From NCBI RefSeq assembly GCF_026341825.1, contig NZ_JAPENY010000002.1, forward strand, positions 2,617,111 to 2,681,110: DNA of 64,000 nt, given 5' to 3'. A program made the translations under genes and the position numbers. Shown here piece after piece: positions 7,898 through 16,394 of this stretch (position 1 is its first letter; the number at the start of each line of letters is the position of its first letter). This DNA comes from Streptomyces sp. NBC_00620. Its GTDB lineage: Bacteria > Actinomycetota > Actinomycetes > Streptomycetales > Streptomycetaceae. Under the pieces are notes generated by a model. The model saw nothing but the letters and a program-made list of their open reading frames with translations, was not told where the DNA came from and did not search any database.

Positions 7898-8917
7898 ATG
7901 CTCCGCATTCACTTCACGTCGCACGATCTGCAGAACATCCGCGTGGCCCGGCAACCGGATCCTCTGTGGGAACTGGTGTGCAGCGTCTGCCGGTTGGAGA
8001 CCGGCCAAGGACCGCTCGACTTCGGTCACTGGCGCCGCTCGGCCCGCGACCGGCTCTCCAGAGACCCGGTCGCGGGCCGAGCGCTGTACCCGCTGCGAAC
8101 ACTGATTCCCTCGACGGGTTACATCCCGGACTTCCTCACACCATCGGTCACCGGCGGCGATCTGCCGGCCGGCCTCGACCAGGTGCGGCGCACCCCGCGC
8201 ACCCGGCTGGTGCGCGACCTGACACGGCTGGCCGACTCCCGCCCCGTTCCGAGCTGGGCGACCTCACTCGGCAAACCGGGCGGCGACCCGCTCAAGTCAC
8301 TGGCGAACGCCCTCGGGGTCTACTTCCGCGCCCTCCTCGAGCCGTACTGGACGCACATCCGCACGGCGGTCGCCGACGACGTCGACCTGCGCTCCCGGGA
8401 CCTCCTCGACGGCGGCACCCAGGCCCTTCTCGACGGACTGCGTCCGCTGGCGCGCTGGAAATCTCCCGTGCTCGAGGTGGACTACCCCATCGAACGCGAT
8501 CTGCATCTGGAAGGGCGCGGTCTGCTCCTCGTCCCCTCGTTCTTCTGCTGGCGTCGGCCGACCGCACTCGCCGACCCCGGCCTCGACCCGGTGCTCGTCT
8601 ATCCGGTGGCGAAGGCACCCCTCGCTGTCGCGCGCGCCGCGGACGACGGGCTCGAACGCCTGCTGGGCCGCACTCGCAGTGTCGTACTCGCCGAGGTGGC
8701 GGGCCGCCACGCCCGCACCACCTCCGAGGTCGCCGCGGCCGTGGGGATCGCGCTGCCCAGCGCCAGCTACCAGATCGGCGTCCTGCGCGACGGGGGACTG
8801 GTGGCCAGCCGCCGCGACGGCAAGTACGTCCTGCACACGGCCACCGCGCTGGGGGAGCGGCTGCTCGGCAGCAGTGGCAGGCTGCGACCCGGTACCGGAG
8901 CAGCCGTCCGACCGTGA
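7898..8917 (+). CDS. ArsR-like winged-helix regulator with DUF5937-type N-terminus
   Basis: A 339-residue protein of the long actinobacterial ArsR-like type. The N-terminal 250 residues (MLRIHFTSHDLQNIRVA...) match the DUF5937-type region in character. The last 90 form a winged helix, with helix-turn-helix segment RTTSEVAAAVGIALPSASYQ and a wing around GGLVASRRDGKYVLH. There are no ArsR metal-site cysteines, so it is unlikely to be a metal sensor. ATG 7898 follows GAGAGG. The ligand and targets are unknown; the inverted repeat just upstream could be its own operator. Confidence 0.82.
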   Translation: MLRIHFTSHDLQNIRVARQPDPLWELVCSVCRLETGQGPLDFGHWRRSARDRLSRDPVAGRALYPLRTLIPSTGYIPDFLTPSVTGGDLPAGLDQVRRTPRTRLVRDLTRLADSRPVPSWATSLGKPGGDPLKSLANALGVYFRALLEPYWTHIRTAVADDVDLRSRDLLDGGTQALLDGLRPLARWKSPVLEVDYPIERDLHLEGRGLLLVPSFFCWRRPTALADPGLDPVLVYPVAKAPLAVARAADDGLERLLGRTRSVVLAEVAGRHARTTSEVAAAVGIALPSASYQIGVLRDGGLVASRRDGKYVLHTATALGERLLGSSGRLRPGTGAAVRP

Positions 8918-8930
8918 CATCATCGGGGCC

Positions 8931-9620
8931 ATGCCTGAACGTGTTGTGGCCGCCTGTGACGGGGCGTCGAAGGGGAACCCGGGACCCGCCGGATGGGCCT
9001 GGGTCGTGGCCGACGGTGACGAGACCCCCACCCGGTGGGAGGCCGGCCCGCTGGGCACCGCGACGAACAATGTCGCCGAACTCACCGCGCTGGAGCGCCT
9101 GTTGACGGCGATCGCCCCGGACGTCCCGCTGGAGATCCGGATGGACTCCCAGTACGCGATGAAGGCCGTCACCACCTGGCTGCCCGGCTGGAAGCGCAAG
9201 GGCTGGAAGACGGCCTCCGGCAAGCCCGTCGCCAACCAGGAACTGGTCGCCCGCATCGACGAACTCCTCACCGGACGCACCGTCGAGTTCCGCTACGTCC
9301 CCGCGCACCAGGTCGACGGCGACCGCCTCAACGACTTCGCCGACCGGGCCGCGAGCCAGGCGGCGATCGTCCAGGAGCCCGCGGGCAGCGACCTCGGTTC
9401 TCCCCAGCCGCCGCCCGCTCCCGACACCGTCCCGGCCGCCGCGCGCCGCCGCGCCCCCGCGAAGACCGCGAAGCAGAGCGGCCCGGCCCGCACGATCAAG
9501 GCGAAGTTCCCCGGCCGTTGCCTGTGCGGACGCTCCTACGCGGCGGGTGAGCCCATCGCCAAGAACGGCTCCGGCTGGGGACACCCCGAGTGCCGTACGA
9601 CGGAGACCGCCGACGCGTAG
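8931..9620 (+). CDS. Ribonuclease HI with C-terminal Cys/His tail
   Basis: A 229-residue protein whose first 145 residues are a type-1 RNase H that cuts RNA in RNA-DNA hybrids. The acidic active site is intact: D10 (CDGASKGNPG), E50 (NNVAEL), D72 (RMDSQYA), H126 (VPAHQVDGD) and D138. A Pro/Ala-rich linker leads to a basic C-terminal segment with GRCLCGRSYAAGE and WGHPECR, which could bind one zinc ion through three Cys and one His. The added tail may help nucleic-acid binding. The ATG at 8931 lies 13 bp after the previous stop. It converges on melC2 with an 11-bp gap. Confidence 0.92.
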   Translation: MPERVVAACDGASKGNPGPAGWAWVVADGDETPTRWEAGPLGTATNNVAELTALERLLTAIAPDVPLEIRMDSQYAMKAVTTWLPGWKRKGWKTASGKPVANQELVARIDELLTGRTVEFRYVPAHQVDGDRLNDFADRAASQAAIVQEPAGSDLGSPQPPPAPDTVPAAARRRAPAKTAKQSGPARTIKAKFPGRCLCGRSYAAGEPIAKNGSGWGHPECRTTETADA

Positions 9621-9631
9621 CGGTCAGACTT

Positions 9632-10456
9632 TCAGGCCGTGTCGAACGTGTAGTGCGCCGTGTGATCCAGCAGTTCGGCCGGCCGCACGTCGTTCCACGG
9701 CTTCATGGTCTCGTCGAGGTCGACGACGTCCGGGGTCCCGCCCAGCGGCAGATAGCTGGAGCCGGGGTGGCGGCGCTGCCAGTCGGCCCACAGCTTGTCT
9801 ATGAAGGCGTGGTGGAGCCAGAACACCGGGTCGTTGGGGGAGACGCCGGTGGCCATCTGGCCGCCCACCCAGACATGGACCCGGTTGTGCAGGTTGACGC
9901 CCCGCCAGCCTTCGAGGTGGTTGCGGAAACCGTCCGAGGCGCTGTTCCACGGCGCCATGTCGTAGGTCTCCATCGCGAGCACGGACTCCACCTCGGCGCG
10001 GGTGGGCAGCTCCCGGGCGCTCCCGCCGAGCGACCTGCGCAGGTAGGTGCGGCTGTCGACGCGCACGCTGATCGGCCAGTTGCCGGCCGAGGCCGCGAAG
10101 GGTCCGTCCATCACCTGGCCGTCCCGGCTGCGCCCGGTGCCGCCGAGGAAGTCGGGCGCCCACAGGGATGCGCGAGTCGTGCGGTCGGTGCTCCAGTCCC
10201 AGTACGGCAGGGCGACGGCGGGGTCGACCGACTGCAGTGCCTGCTCGAACTCGATGAGGAATCTGCGGTGCCAGGGGAGGAACGACGGTGAACGGTGGCC
10301 CGTCCGTTCGCCGTTGTCCGTGTCGCCGACGATGAACGCGTTGTGTGTCGTGACGAAGTCGTCGTAGCGGCCACTGCGCTTGAGCTGCACCAGCGCGTCG
10401 GTGAAACGCCGCTTCTCGTCTGCGGTCAGGCTCGCCTGGTTCTTGCGTACGGTCAT
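9632..10456 (-). CDS. melC2: Tyrosinase MelC2
   Basis: A 274-residue type-3 copper monophenol oxidase that makes melanin from tyrosine. All six copper-ligand histidines are present and match Streptomyces tyrosinase numbering: H38, H54 and H63 for one copper, H190, H194 and H216 for the other. It has no signal peptide; in this family it is carried out with the Tat-targeted chaperone MelC1, encoded 33 bp upstream. Length is typical of the family. Confidence 0.97.
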   Translation of the reverse strand: MTVRKNQASLTADEKRRFTDALVQLKRSGRYDDFVTTHNAFIVGDTDNGERTGHRSPSFLPWHRRFLIEFEQALQSVDPAVALPYWDWSTDRTTRASLWAPDFLGGTGRSRDGQVMDGPFAASAGNWPISVRVDSRTYLRRSLGGSARELPTRAEVESVLAMETYDMAPWNSASDGFRNHLEGWRGVNLHNRVHVWVGGQMATGVSPNDPVFWLHHAFIDKLWADWQRRHPGSSYLPLGGTPDVVDLDETMKPWNDVRPAELLDHTAHYTFDTA

Positions 10457-10489
10457 GTGCGGGACTCCACAGTCTGCTTGCGGGGCGGG

Positions 10490-10858
10490 TCAGTTGGCGT
10501 CGAACGGGACGAGCGGGGCCCCTTGCAGTTCCACGACCGCGGCGCGGGCGGCGGCGCGCGGGGTGGCCACCGGGTCGTAGTGGCTGACGACGCTGATCCA
10601 GCTGCCGTCGGCGTTGCGCATCACATGCAGCTCCACGCCGTCGATGAACACGGCGTAGCCGGCGCCGTGGTGGTGTCCGCTCCCGCTGGTGGGACGGCCG
10701 GTTATGCGGCGGCCCCGGTAGACCTCGTCGAAGGCCTCGGGCCTGGTGTGGTCGTGTCCGGCGGCGGTGGCCGTCGGTGCACTGAGGGACTGGGAAGCAG
10801 CCACGGCGGCCAGCGTGGCCGCCGCACCCAGGGCATGGCGACGGGTGAGTTCCGGCAT
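10490..10858 (-). CDS. melC1: Tyrosinase copper chaperone MelC1
   Basis: A 122-residue partner protein that binds apo-tyrosinase, delivers copper and carries the complex out through the Tat pathway. The N-terminus has a twin-arginine signal (TRRHALGAAATLAAVAAS). His-rich segments AGHDHTRPE and GSGHHHGAGY fit copper binding. ATG 10858 follows a near-perfect AGGAGGA ribosome site. It is the first gene of the melC operon; the upstream 190 bp should hold the promoter, but I could not fix a clear -35/-10 pair. Confidence 0.95.
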   Translation of the reverse strand: MPELTRRHALGAAATLAAVAASQSLSAPTATAAGHDHTRPEAFDEVYRGRRITGRPTSGSGHHHGAGYAVFIDGVELHVMRNADGSWISVVSHYDPVATPRAAARAAVVELQGAPLVPFDAN

Positions 10859-11018
10859 ACGAAGTCCTCCTGTATCGGGCTCTGTTGAACGACTCGGTAT
10901 GCCTATCGGTTCGTCAGAGGGTGGGAGAAATCGTCGAATGTCGGTTGGCTGTGATCCGGACAATTAAGCAAATGTCGTGCGCACCATGACCCGCAGCCCT
11001 CCCCTGTTACTCTTCGCA

Positions 11019-11028
11019 GTCAATTGAC
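11019..11028. promoter_or_regulatory. GTCAATTGAC palindrome upstream of the FAD monooxygenase
   Basis: A perfect 10-bp palindrome lies 26 bp before the likely GTG start of the monooxygenase, in the gap shared with melC1. It could be a repressor site close to the transcription start. No regulator gene is adjacent. Confidence 0.3.
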
Positions 11029-11054
11029 CGCAATGTGCAACAGAGGGAGTGCGC

Positions 11055-12257
11055 GTGAAGATCGCGTGCGTCGGTGGCGGACCCGCCGGCCTGTACTTCT
11101 CGATCCTGATGAAGCGCCAGGACCCGTCCCACGACATCACCGTCTACGAACGGAATCCGGCCGGGTCGACCTACGGCTGGGGAGTGACGTACTGGGCGGG
11201 CCTGCTCGACAAACTCAGCGAAGGCGACCCCGAGTCCGCGCGCGCCGTCAGTGAGAACTCGGTCCGCTGGAGCGAGGGGGTCGCCCAGGTGGGCGAGAGC
11301 AGGACCGTCCACCCCGGCGACGAGGGGTTCGGAATCGGCCGCCGCCGACTGCTCGACCTGCTCGCCGAACGGGCCGAATCTCTCGGCGTGCGCGTCGAGT
11401 TCGAGCACGAGGTGACCGCCGACCGGCTGCCCGACGTCGATCTCGTCGTCGCGGGCGACGGAGTCAACAGCGCCCTGCGGGAGCGCCATGCCGACCACTT
11501 CGGCAGTGACATCGCGCTGGGGCGGAACGTCTACAGCTGGCTCGGCACCACCAAGGTCTTCGACTCCTTCACCTTCTCCTTCGTGGAGACCGATCATGGC
11601 TGGATCTGGTGCTACGCCTACCCGTTCAGCGCGGAGCACAGCACCTGCGTCGTCGAGTGCTCTCCCGAGACCTGGACCGGTATCGGGCTCGACACGGCGA
11701 GCGAGGGTGACGGTCTCGCCCTTCTCGAGAAGCTCTTCGCCGACCTCCTGGACGGGCACGGGCTGATCGGGCGGGCGCAGAGCGACGGCAGCGCGCAGTG
11801 GCTGAACTTCCGCACCCTGACCAACCGGACCTGGCGCCGAGGCAACCTCGTCCTGATCGGCGACGCCGCCCACACCACGCACTACTCGATCGGCGCGGGC
11901 ACCACCCTCGCTCTGGAGGACGCCCTCTCGCTGGCCGGAGCGCTGCGCGAGATCCCGGAGCTGGACGCCGCCCTCGCCCACTACGAGCAGGAGCGCAGGG
12001 CCGCGCTCCTGTCGATCCAGAGCGCGGCCCGCCACAGTGCCCAGTGGTACGAGAACCTCCCGCGCTACATCCACCTCCCGCCGGCGCAGATGTTCGCCCT
12101 GCTCGGCCAGCGCCATTCGCCGCTGCTGCCGTACATCCCGCCGCAGCTGTACTACCGGATCGACCGCGCGGCCGGACAGCTGGAGGCACTGCGCCGGTTC
12201 AAGCGCTGGCTGGGTCCGCGGCTGGCGCGAACGGTGCAGGCCCGCACTCAGCGGTAG
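11055..12257 (+). CDS. FAD-dependent aromatic monooxygenase, salicylyl-CoA hydroxylase-like
   Basis: A 400-residue flavoprotein with an N-terminal dinucleotide fold (KIACVGGGPAGLYFSI), a DG motif (VVAGDGVNS) and a GD motif (LIGDAAHTTHYSIGAGTTLA). These three marks define group-A flavin hydroxylases; the start and the YGWGVTYW segment resemble the subgroup with salicylyl-CoA 5-hydroxylase and related aryl-CoA hydroxylases. The substrate is therefore probably an aromatic acyl-CoA or indole-like compound, which is inference. No CoA ligase or ring-cleavage gene is next to it. GTG 11055 is favoured over 11049 because AGAGGGAG then has normal spacing. Confidence 0.85.
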   Translation: MKIACVGGGPAGLYFSILMKRQDPSHDITVYERNPAGSTYGWGVTYWAGLLDKLSEGDPESARAVSENSVRWSEGVAQVGESRTVHPGDEGFGIGRRRLLDLLAERAESLGVRVEFEHEVTADRLPDVDLVVAGDGVNSALRERHADHFGSDIALGRNVYSWLGTTKVFDSFTFSFVETDHGWIWCYAYPFSAEHSTCVVECSPETWTGIGLDTASEGDGLALLEKLFADLLDGHGLIGRAQSDGSAQWLNFRTLTNRTWRRGNLVLIGDAAHTTHYSIGAGTTLALEDALSLAGALREIPELDAALAHYEQERRAALLSIQSAARHSAQWYENLPRYIHLPPAQMFALLGQRHSPLLPYIPPQLYYRIDRAAGQLEALRRFKRWLGPRLARTVQARTQR

Positions 12258-12277
12258 CCGTCCACGACCGGGCTTCT

Positions 12278-12320
12278 TTGGTGAATAGCGATTCACTAGC
12301 TATGGTGAATTGCTATTCAC
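12278..12320 (+). promoter_or_regulatory. Promoter with two TetR-type operators
   Basis: A likely promoter (TTGGTG 12278-12283, 17 bp, TATGGT 12301-12306) is covered by two 16-bp palindromes, GTGAATAGCGATTCAC at 12281-12296 and GTGAATTGCTATTCAC at 12305-12320. They start 24 bp apart and share the half-sites GTGAAT/ATTCAC. The TetR gene two cistrons down is the obvious ligand. Confidence 0.8.
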
Positions 12321-12346
12321 CTATTTTTTGGACTCCTGGAGTACCC

Positions 12347-13792
12347 ATGGCGGCTCTGCGTGAGCGATTGACGGTCCCGGTGCTCGCGTTCGGCGCGATC
12401 GTCATGGCCGTCACACAGACGGTGGTGGTGCCGCTGCTGCCGGACCTTCCCCGGCTGACGGGCGCCTCGGCGGGCGCGGTCTCCTGGATGGTGACGGCCA
12501 CCCTGCTTGCCGGAGCGGTGCTCACTCCCGTCCTCGGCCGGGCGGGAGACATGTACGGCAAGCGGCGCGTACTGCTGATCGCCTTCGGGCTGATGACGCT
12601 GGGCTCGCTCGTGTGCGCCGTCACGTCCGACATCGGCATATTGATCGCGGCGCGTGCTCTGCAGGGCGCGGCGGCGGCCGTCGTGCCGCTGTCGATCAGC
12701 ATCCTGCGGGACGAACTGCCGCCGGAGCGCACGGGCAGCGCGGTGGCGATGATGAGCTCCACCCTGGGCATCGGCGCCGCCCTCGGCCTGCCGCTCGCCG
12801 CGCTGATCGTCCAGTACGCCAACTGGCACGTCATGTTCTGGGCGACGGCCGCACTCGGCGCCCTCGGTCTCGCGCTCGCCTCGTGGGCGGTGCGCGAGTC
12901 GCCCGTCCGCGAGCCGGGCCGCTTCGACACGCTGGGCGCGCTGGGTCTCGCCGCGGGCCTGGTCTGTCTGCTCCTTGGCGTATCGCAGGGCGGCCAGTGG
13001 GGTTGGGGCAGCCCTCGGATCCTGGGCCTGTTCGTGGCCTGCGCGGTCGTCCTGACCCTGTGGTGGGTGCAGCAGCGTCGCGCCGAACGGCCCCTGGTCG
13101 ACCTGAAGTTGGCCACCCGCCCGCGCGTCGCGCTGCCGCACGTGGCGGCGCTTCTGACCGGCTTCGCCTTCTACTCGAACACCCTGGTGACCGCACAACT
13201 CGTGCAGGCGCCCGAGGCCACCGGCTACGGGCTCGGGCTGTCCATCGTGGCTACCGGCCTGTGCCTGCTGCCCGGCGGTGTGACCATGCTGTTGCTCTCG
13301 CCCGTCTCGGCGCGCATCTCCACCAACCGCGGCCCGCGTGTGACGCTGGCCATCGGCGCCGGGGTCATCGCCCTCGGCTATGTCCTGCGCATCGCGGACA
13401 GCCGCGACCTGTGGGCGATCATCCTGGGTGCCACGGTCGTGTCGATCGGAACGACCTTCGCCTACTCGGCCCTGCCCACCCTCATCATCCGCGCCGTGCC
13501 CGCCGGGCAGACCGCGTCCGCGAACGGCGTCAACGTCCTGATGCGGACCATCGGCCAGGCCGTGTGCAGCGCCGCCGTCGCCGCCGTGCTCGTCCACCAC
13601 ACCAGCCTCATCGGCGGCGCCCCGGTGCCCACGCTGCACGGCTATCTGCTGGCCTTCGCCATGGCGGGTACGGTCGCCCTGGTGGCCTGCGCCGCCGCGC
13701 TCGCGATACCCGCCGACCCCGCCTCCCGTGACACCGAACGTGCCCGCGACCGTACCGAAGTGTCCCGCGACGAGGCACTCGAAGGAGCATGA
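12347..13792 (+). CDS. DHA2-type MFS multidrug exporter
   Basis: A 481-residue polytopic membrane protein of about 14 helices, as in the EmrB/QacA branch of drug:proton antiporters. The loop 2-3 signature GRAGDMYGKRR and motif-C-like segment SSTLGIGAALGLPLAALI are visible. It should extrude a toxic organic compound using the proton gradient. ATG 12347 lies downstream of a repressor-covered promoter. Its stop overlaps the ATG of a TetR regulator by four bases (ATGA), so exporter and repressor are coupled. Confidence 0.92.
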   Translation: MAALRERLTVPVLAFGAIVMAVTQTVVVPLLPDLPRLTGASAGAVSWMVTATLLAGAVLTPVLGRAGDMYGKRRVLLIAFGLMTLGSLVCAVTSDIGILIAARALQGAAAAVVPLSISILRDELPPERTGSAVAMMSSTLGIGAALGLPLAALIVQYANWHVMFWATAALGALGLALASWAVRESPVREPGRFDTLGALGLAAGLVCLLLGVSQGGQWGWGSPRILGLFVACAVVLTLWWVQQRRAERPLVDLKLATRPRVALPHVAALLTGFAFYSNTLVTAQLVQAPEATGYGLGLSIVATGLCLLPGGVTMLLLSPVSARISTNRGPRVTLAIGAGVIALGYVLRIADSRDLWAIILGATVVSIGTTFAYSALPTLIIRAVPAGQTASANGVNVLMRTIGQAVCSAAVAAVLVHHTSLIGGAPVPTLHGYLLAFAMAGTVALVACAAALAIPADPASRDTERARDRTEVSRDEALEGA

Positions 13793-14391
13793 GTACCGTG
13801 ACCACCCCGCCCCCCGGTCTCACGGCATCCGCCGCCGCGCCGCGCCGCGACGCCGAGGCGACGAAGGCGGCCATCCTCCGCGCGGCCCGCCATCTGCTGG
13901 CCCGCCGCGCCCACGCGGACATCACGCTCAAGGCGGTCGCCGACCGGGCCGGGGTGAGCCCGCCGCTGATCCTCAAGTACTTCGGAAACAAGGACGCGCT
14001 GTTCGCGCGTGTCATGTCCTTCGACTCCGACACGGCCGCGCTGCTGGACGCGCCGCTGGAGGACCTCGGCCGGCACATGGTCCGCCATCTGCTGGTCGGC
14101 CAGACCGAGCGCGGCGCCGATCCCATCCTGCGGATCGTCTTCGCCCCGCTCCAGGGCGAGCAGGGCGACATACTGCGCGCCAACTTCCGCACCCAGGTCA
14201 GCGACCGGCTCGCCGAACGCCTCACCGGCCCCGACGCGGGCCTGCGCGCCGAACTCGCCGTCAGCACGCTGCTCGGCCTCGGCGTCATGTACGGCATCGC
14301 CCGCGGCACCAGTCTGCGTGCGACCGCGATCGAGGACATCGTCGACCGGTACGGCCCGACAGTGCAGGCCCACCTCACGCGCCCGGTGTGA
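13789..14391 (+). CDS. TetR-family repressor of the exporter
   Basis: A 200-residue regulator with an N-terminal helix-turn-helix (ATKAAILRAARHLLARR, ITLKAVADRAGVSPPLILKY, FGNKDALF) and a helical ligand domain. It overlaps the exporter by four bases and therefore would repress both through the double operator at 12281-12320, a common self-regulated efflux circuit. The inducer is probably a substrate of the pump. A downstream convergent gene starts 11 bp after its stop. Confidence 0.92.
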   Translation: MSTVTTPPPGLTASAAAPRRDAEATKAAILRAARHLLARRAHADITLKAVADRAGVSPPLILKYFGNKDALFARVMSFDSDTAALLDAPLEDLGRHMVRHLLVGQTERGADPILRIVFAPLQGEQGDILRANFRTQVSDRLAERLTGPDAGLRAELAVSTLLGLGVMYGIARGTSLRATAIEDIVDRYGPTVQAHLTRPV

Positions 14392-14402
14392 GGAGCTGCG
14401 GC

Positions 14403-15029
14403 TCAGTTCACCCCGTGCGGGCGGAACTGGACGCTGATCCGAGGTCCCGCCGCCCGCGCCGACTTGGGGATGGCGTGCTCCCAGGTGCGCTGGCAGGAGC
14501 CGCCCATCACGATCAGGTCGCCGTGCCCGAGAGGGCGCCGCACGGTGTCTCCTCCGTTGCGCGGACGCAGCAGCAGATCGCGCGGGGCGCCCACGGAGAG
14601 GATGGCGACCATGGTGTCCTCGCGCGCGCCACGCCCGATCCGGTCCCCGTGCCAGGCCACGCTGTCGCGGCCGTCGCGGTAGTAGCAGAGCCCGGCCGTG
14701 GTGAACGGTTCACCGAGCTCGGCGGCGTAGTGGGCGGACAGCGCATCCCGCGCCTCGTCGAGAACCGGATGCGGCAGCGCGTCGCCGCCGGCGTAATAGG
14801 CGAGCAGTCTCGGTACGTCCACCACCTGCTCGTACATCTGCCGCCGCTCGGCCCGCCACGGCACGTCGGAGAGGAGCCGATCGAACAGGGCGTCGGCCCC
14901 GCCGAGCCACCCGGGCAGCAGGTCGATCCAGGCGCCGTGGCCCAGCGCGGTCCGGCGCATCCCCTTCAGCGGGGTGAGGTGCGGCTCGTCGGTCTGGTCG
15001 AAGAGGGAGCCCTGGAGGTGCGTGGACAT
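14403..15029 (-). CDS. alkB: AlkB-like 2-oxoglutarate dioxygenase (DNA alkylation repair)
   Basis: A 208-residue Fe(II)/2-oxoglutarate dioxygenase. Iron ligands are H127 and D129 in AWHGDR and H185 in WEHAIPK; the oxoglutarate arginine is in GPRISVQFRP (R197, R203). The family removes 1-methyladenine and 3-methylcytosine lesions by oxidative demethylation. The substrate-side segment CYYRDGRDSVAWHGD is typical. ATG 15029 begins MSTHLQGSLF, a usual actinobacterial AlkB start. It is divergent from the flavin oxidoreductase. Confidence 0.93.
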   Translation of the reverse strand: MSTHLQGSLFDQTDEPHLTPLKGMRRTALGHGAWIDLLPGWLGGADALFDRLLSDVPWRAERRQMYEQVVDVPRLLAYYAGGDALPHPVLDEARDALSAHYAAELGEPFTTAGLCYYRDGRDSVAWHGDRIGRGAREDTMVAILSVGAPRDLLLRPRNGGDTVRRPLGHGDLIVMGGSCQRTWEHAIPKSARAAGPRISVQFRPHGVN

Positions 15030-15193
15030 GGATCCAGCGTACCTCCGTAATCGAATATATGTTCCATGCGTCAGGGGGGGGCAGGAGGCTCACTTCGACG
15101 CCTGGTTCGGTGACCCGCGTCACATCTGGCTCCTGTCAGCAATCGGGGCGCCGTCTCGTTCAAGGGGCACGCGAACGAGACAGGAGCAACGCC

Positions 15194-16384
15194 ATGAAGC
15201 ACCGCATCGTCGTACTCGGCGCCGGATATGCCGGGGCCTTCGCCGCCGGGAACCTGGCCCGCCGGCTCTCGGCCGCCGACATCGAGATCACCGTCGTGAA
15301 CGCCGTGCCCGACTTCGTCGAGCGGATGCGGCTCCACCAGCTCGCGATCGGCCATGACATCGCGTTCCGCAGGCTCGCGGACGTCTTCGCGGGCACCGGG
15401 GTGCGGCTGCGCCTGGTGCGCGTCACCGGCGTCGACCCCGAGCGCAGGACCGTCGCCGTGACCGGCGAGGACGGCGACGGCGAGCTCGCGTACGACACGC
15501 TTCTCTACGCGCTCGGCAGCTCCGTGGCACGCCACGGCGTCCCCGGCGTGGCCGAGTACGCCTTCGATGTGACCGGCCGGTCCTCGGCGCTGCGTCTGCG
15601 CGAGCGCCTGGCCGGCCTGGGCGGGGGCGGCACCGTGCTGGTCGTCGGTGAGGGGCTGACCGGCATCGAGACCGCCACCGAGTTCGCCGAGTCCCGGCCC
15701 GACCTCTCGGTCGCGCTCGCCGCGCGCGGCGAGCTGGGCGCCTGGCTCTCCCCGAAGGCCCGCCGTCACCTGCGCCAGGCCTTCGACCGGCTCGGCATCA
15801 CCGTCCATGAGCACACCGGCATCGAAGCCGTCGAGCCGGCACGGGCGATCGCCGCGGACGGTACGTCCATCCCGGCCGATGTGACCGTGTGGGCGGCCGG
15901 GTTCGCCGTGCACCCCATCGCGGCCGCAAGCGGCCTGGAGGTCGCCGACACCGGCCAGATCGTCGTCGACCGCACCATGCGCTCGGTCTCGCACCCGGAC
16001 GTCTACGCCGCCGGTGACTGCGCCTACGCGATCGGCGACAACGGCCGGCTGCTGCCGATGTCCTGCGGCTCGGCCGGCTACACCAACATGCAGGCGACCG
16101 CCGCGATCATCGCGCGCCTGACGGGCAGCGAGGTCCCGACCACCGGGCTGAAGTACTACGGCAACCACATCAGCCTCGGCCGGCGGGACGCGATCTTCCA
16201 GATGGTGGACGGGGACGTCCGGTCGAAGTCCTGGTACCTGGGCGGCAAGGCCGCCGCGCGGCTCAAGTCGGGCGTGCTCAAGGCGTCCGGGTGGAGCATC
16301 GCCCACCCGACCTTCGGCCTGCCGAAGCGCAAGCGCCGCCTGGCCACCGCGCCAGACCGGGTCGACGCGAGGGTCGCCGCATAG
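15194..16384 (+). CDS. FAD-dependent NAD(P)H oxidoreductase (NDH-2-like)
   Basis: A 396-residue pyridine-nucleotide disulfide-type flavoprotein without the redox cysteine pair. The FAD fold is IVVLGAGYAGAFAAGNLARR, the NAD fold is GTVLVVGEGLTGIETATEFA, and the second FAD contact is DVYAAGDCAY. This pattern fits type-II NADH dehydrogenase-like or rubredoxin-reductase-like enzymes; no membrane anchor is evident. ATG 15194 follows AGGAGC. The ECF41 sigma gene begins 10 bp downstream; ECF41 genes are known to sit beside such oxidoreductases, so this is probably the sigma factor's target. Confidence 0.9.
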   Translation: MKHRIVVLGAGYAGAFAAGNLARRLSAADIEITVVNAVPDFVERMRLHQLAIGHDIAFRRLADVFAGTGVRLRLVRVTGVDPERRTVAVTGEDGDGELAYDTLLYALGSSVARHGVPGVAEYAFDVTGRSSALRLRERLAGLGGGGTVLVVGEGLTGIETATEFAESRPDLSVALAARGELGAWLSPKARRHLRQAFDRLGITVHEHTGIEAVEPARAIAADGTSIPADVTVWAAGFAVHPIAAASGLEVADTGQIVVDRTMRSVSHPDVYAAGDCAYAIGDNGRLLPMSCGSAGYTNMQATAAIIARLTGSEVPTTGLKYYGNHISLGRRDAIFQMVDGDVRSKSWYLGGKAAARLKSGVLKASGWSIAHPTFGLPKRKRRLATAPDRVDARVAA

Positions 16385-16394
16385 GCTGTTCCGC

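Noticed and set aside
12317..13639. A 440-codon antisense frame opposite the MFS exporter
   Set aside because: It consists of His/Gly/Arg/Asp low-complexity sequence, and the plus strand gives a complete transporter.
15118..15155. Possible ECF41 promoter before the oxidoreductase (GTCACA at 15119-15124, TGTCAGC at 15134, CGTC at 15152)
   Set aside because: Both elements are present, but the gaps (27 or 11 bases) do not fit the usual spacer of about 16, so I do not call it.
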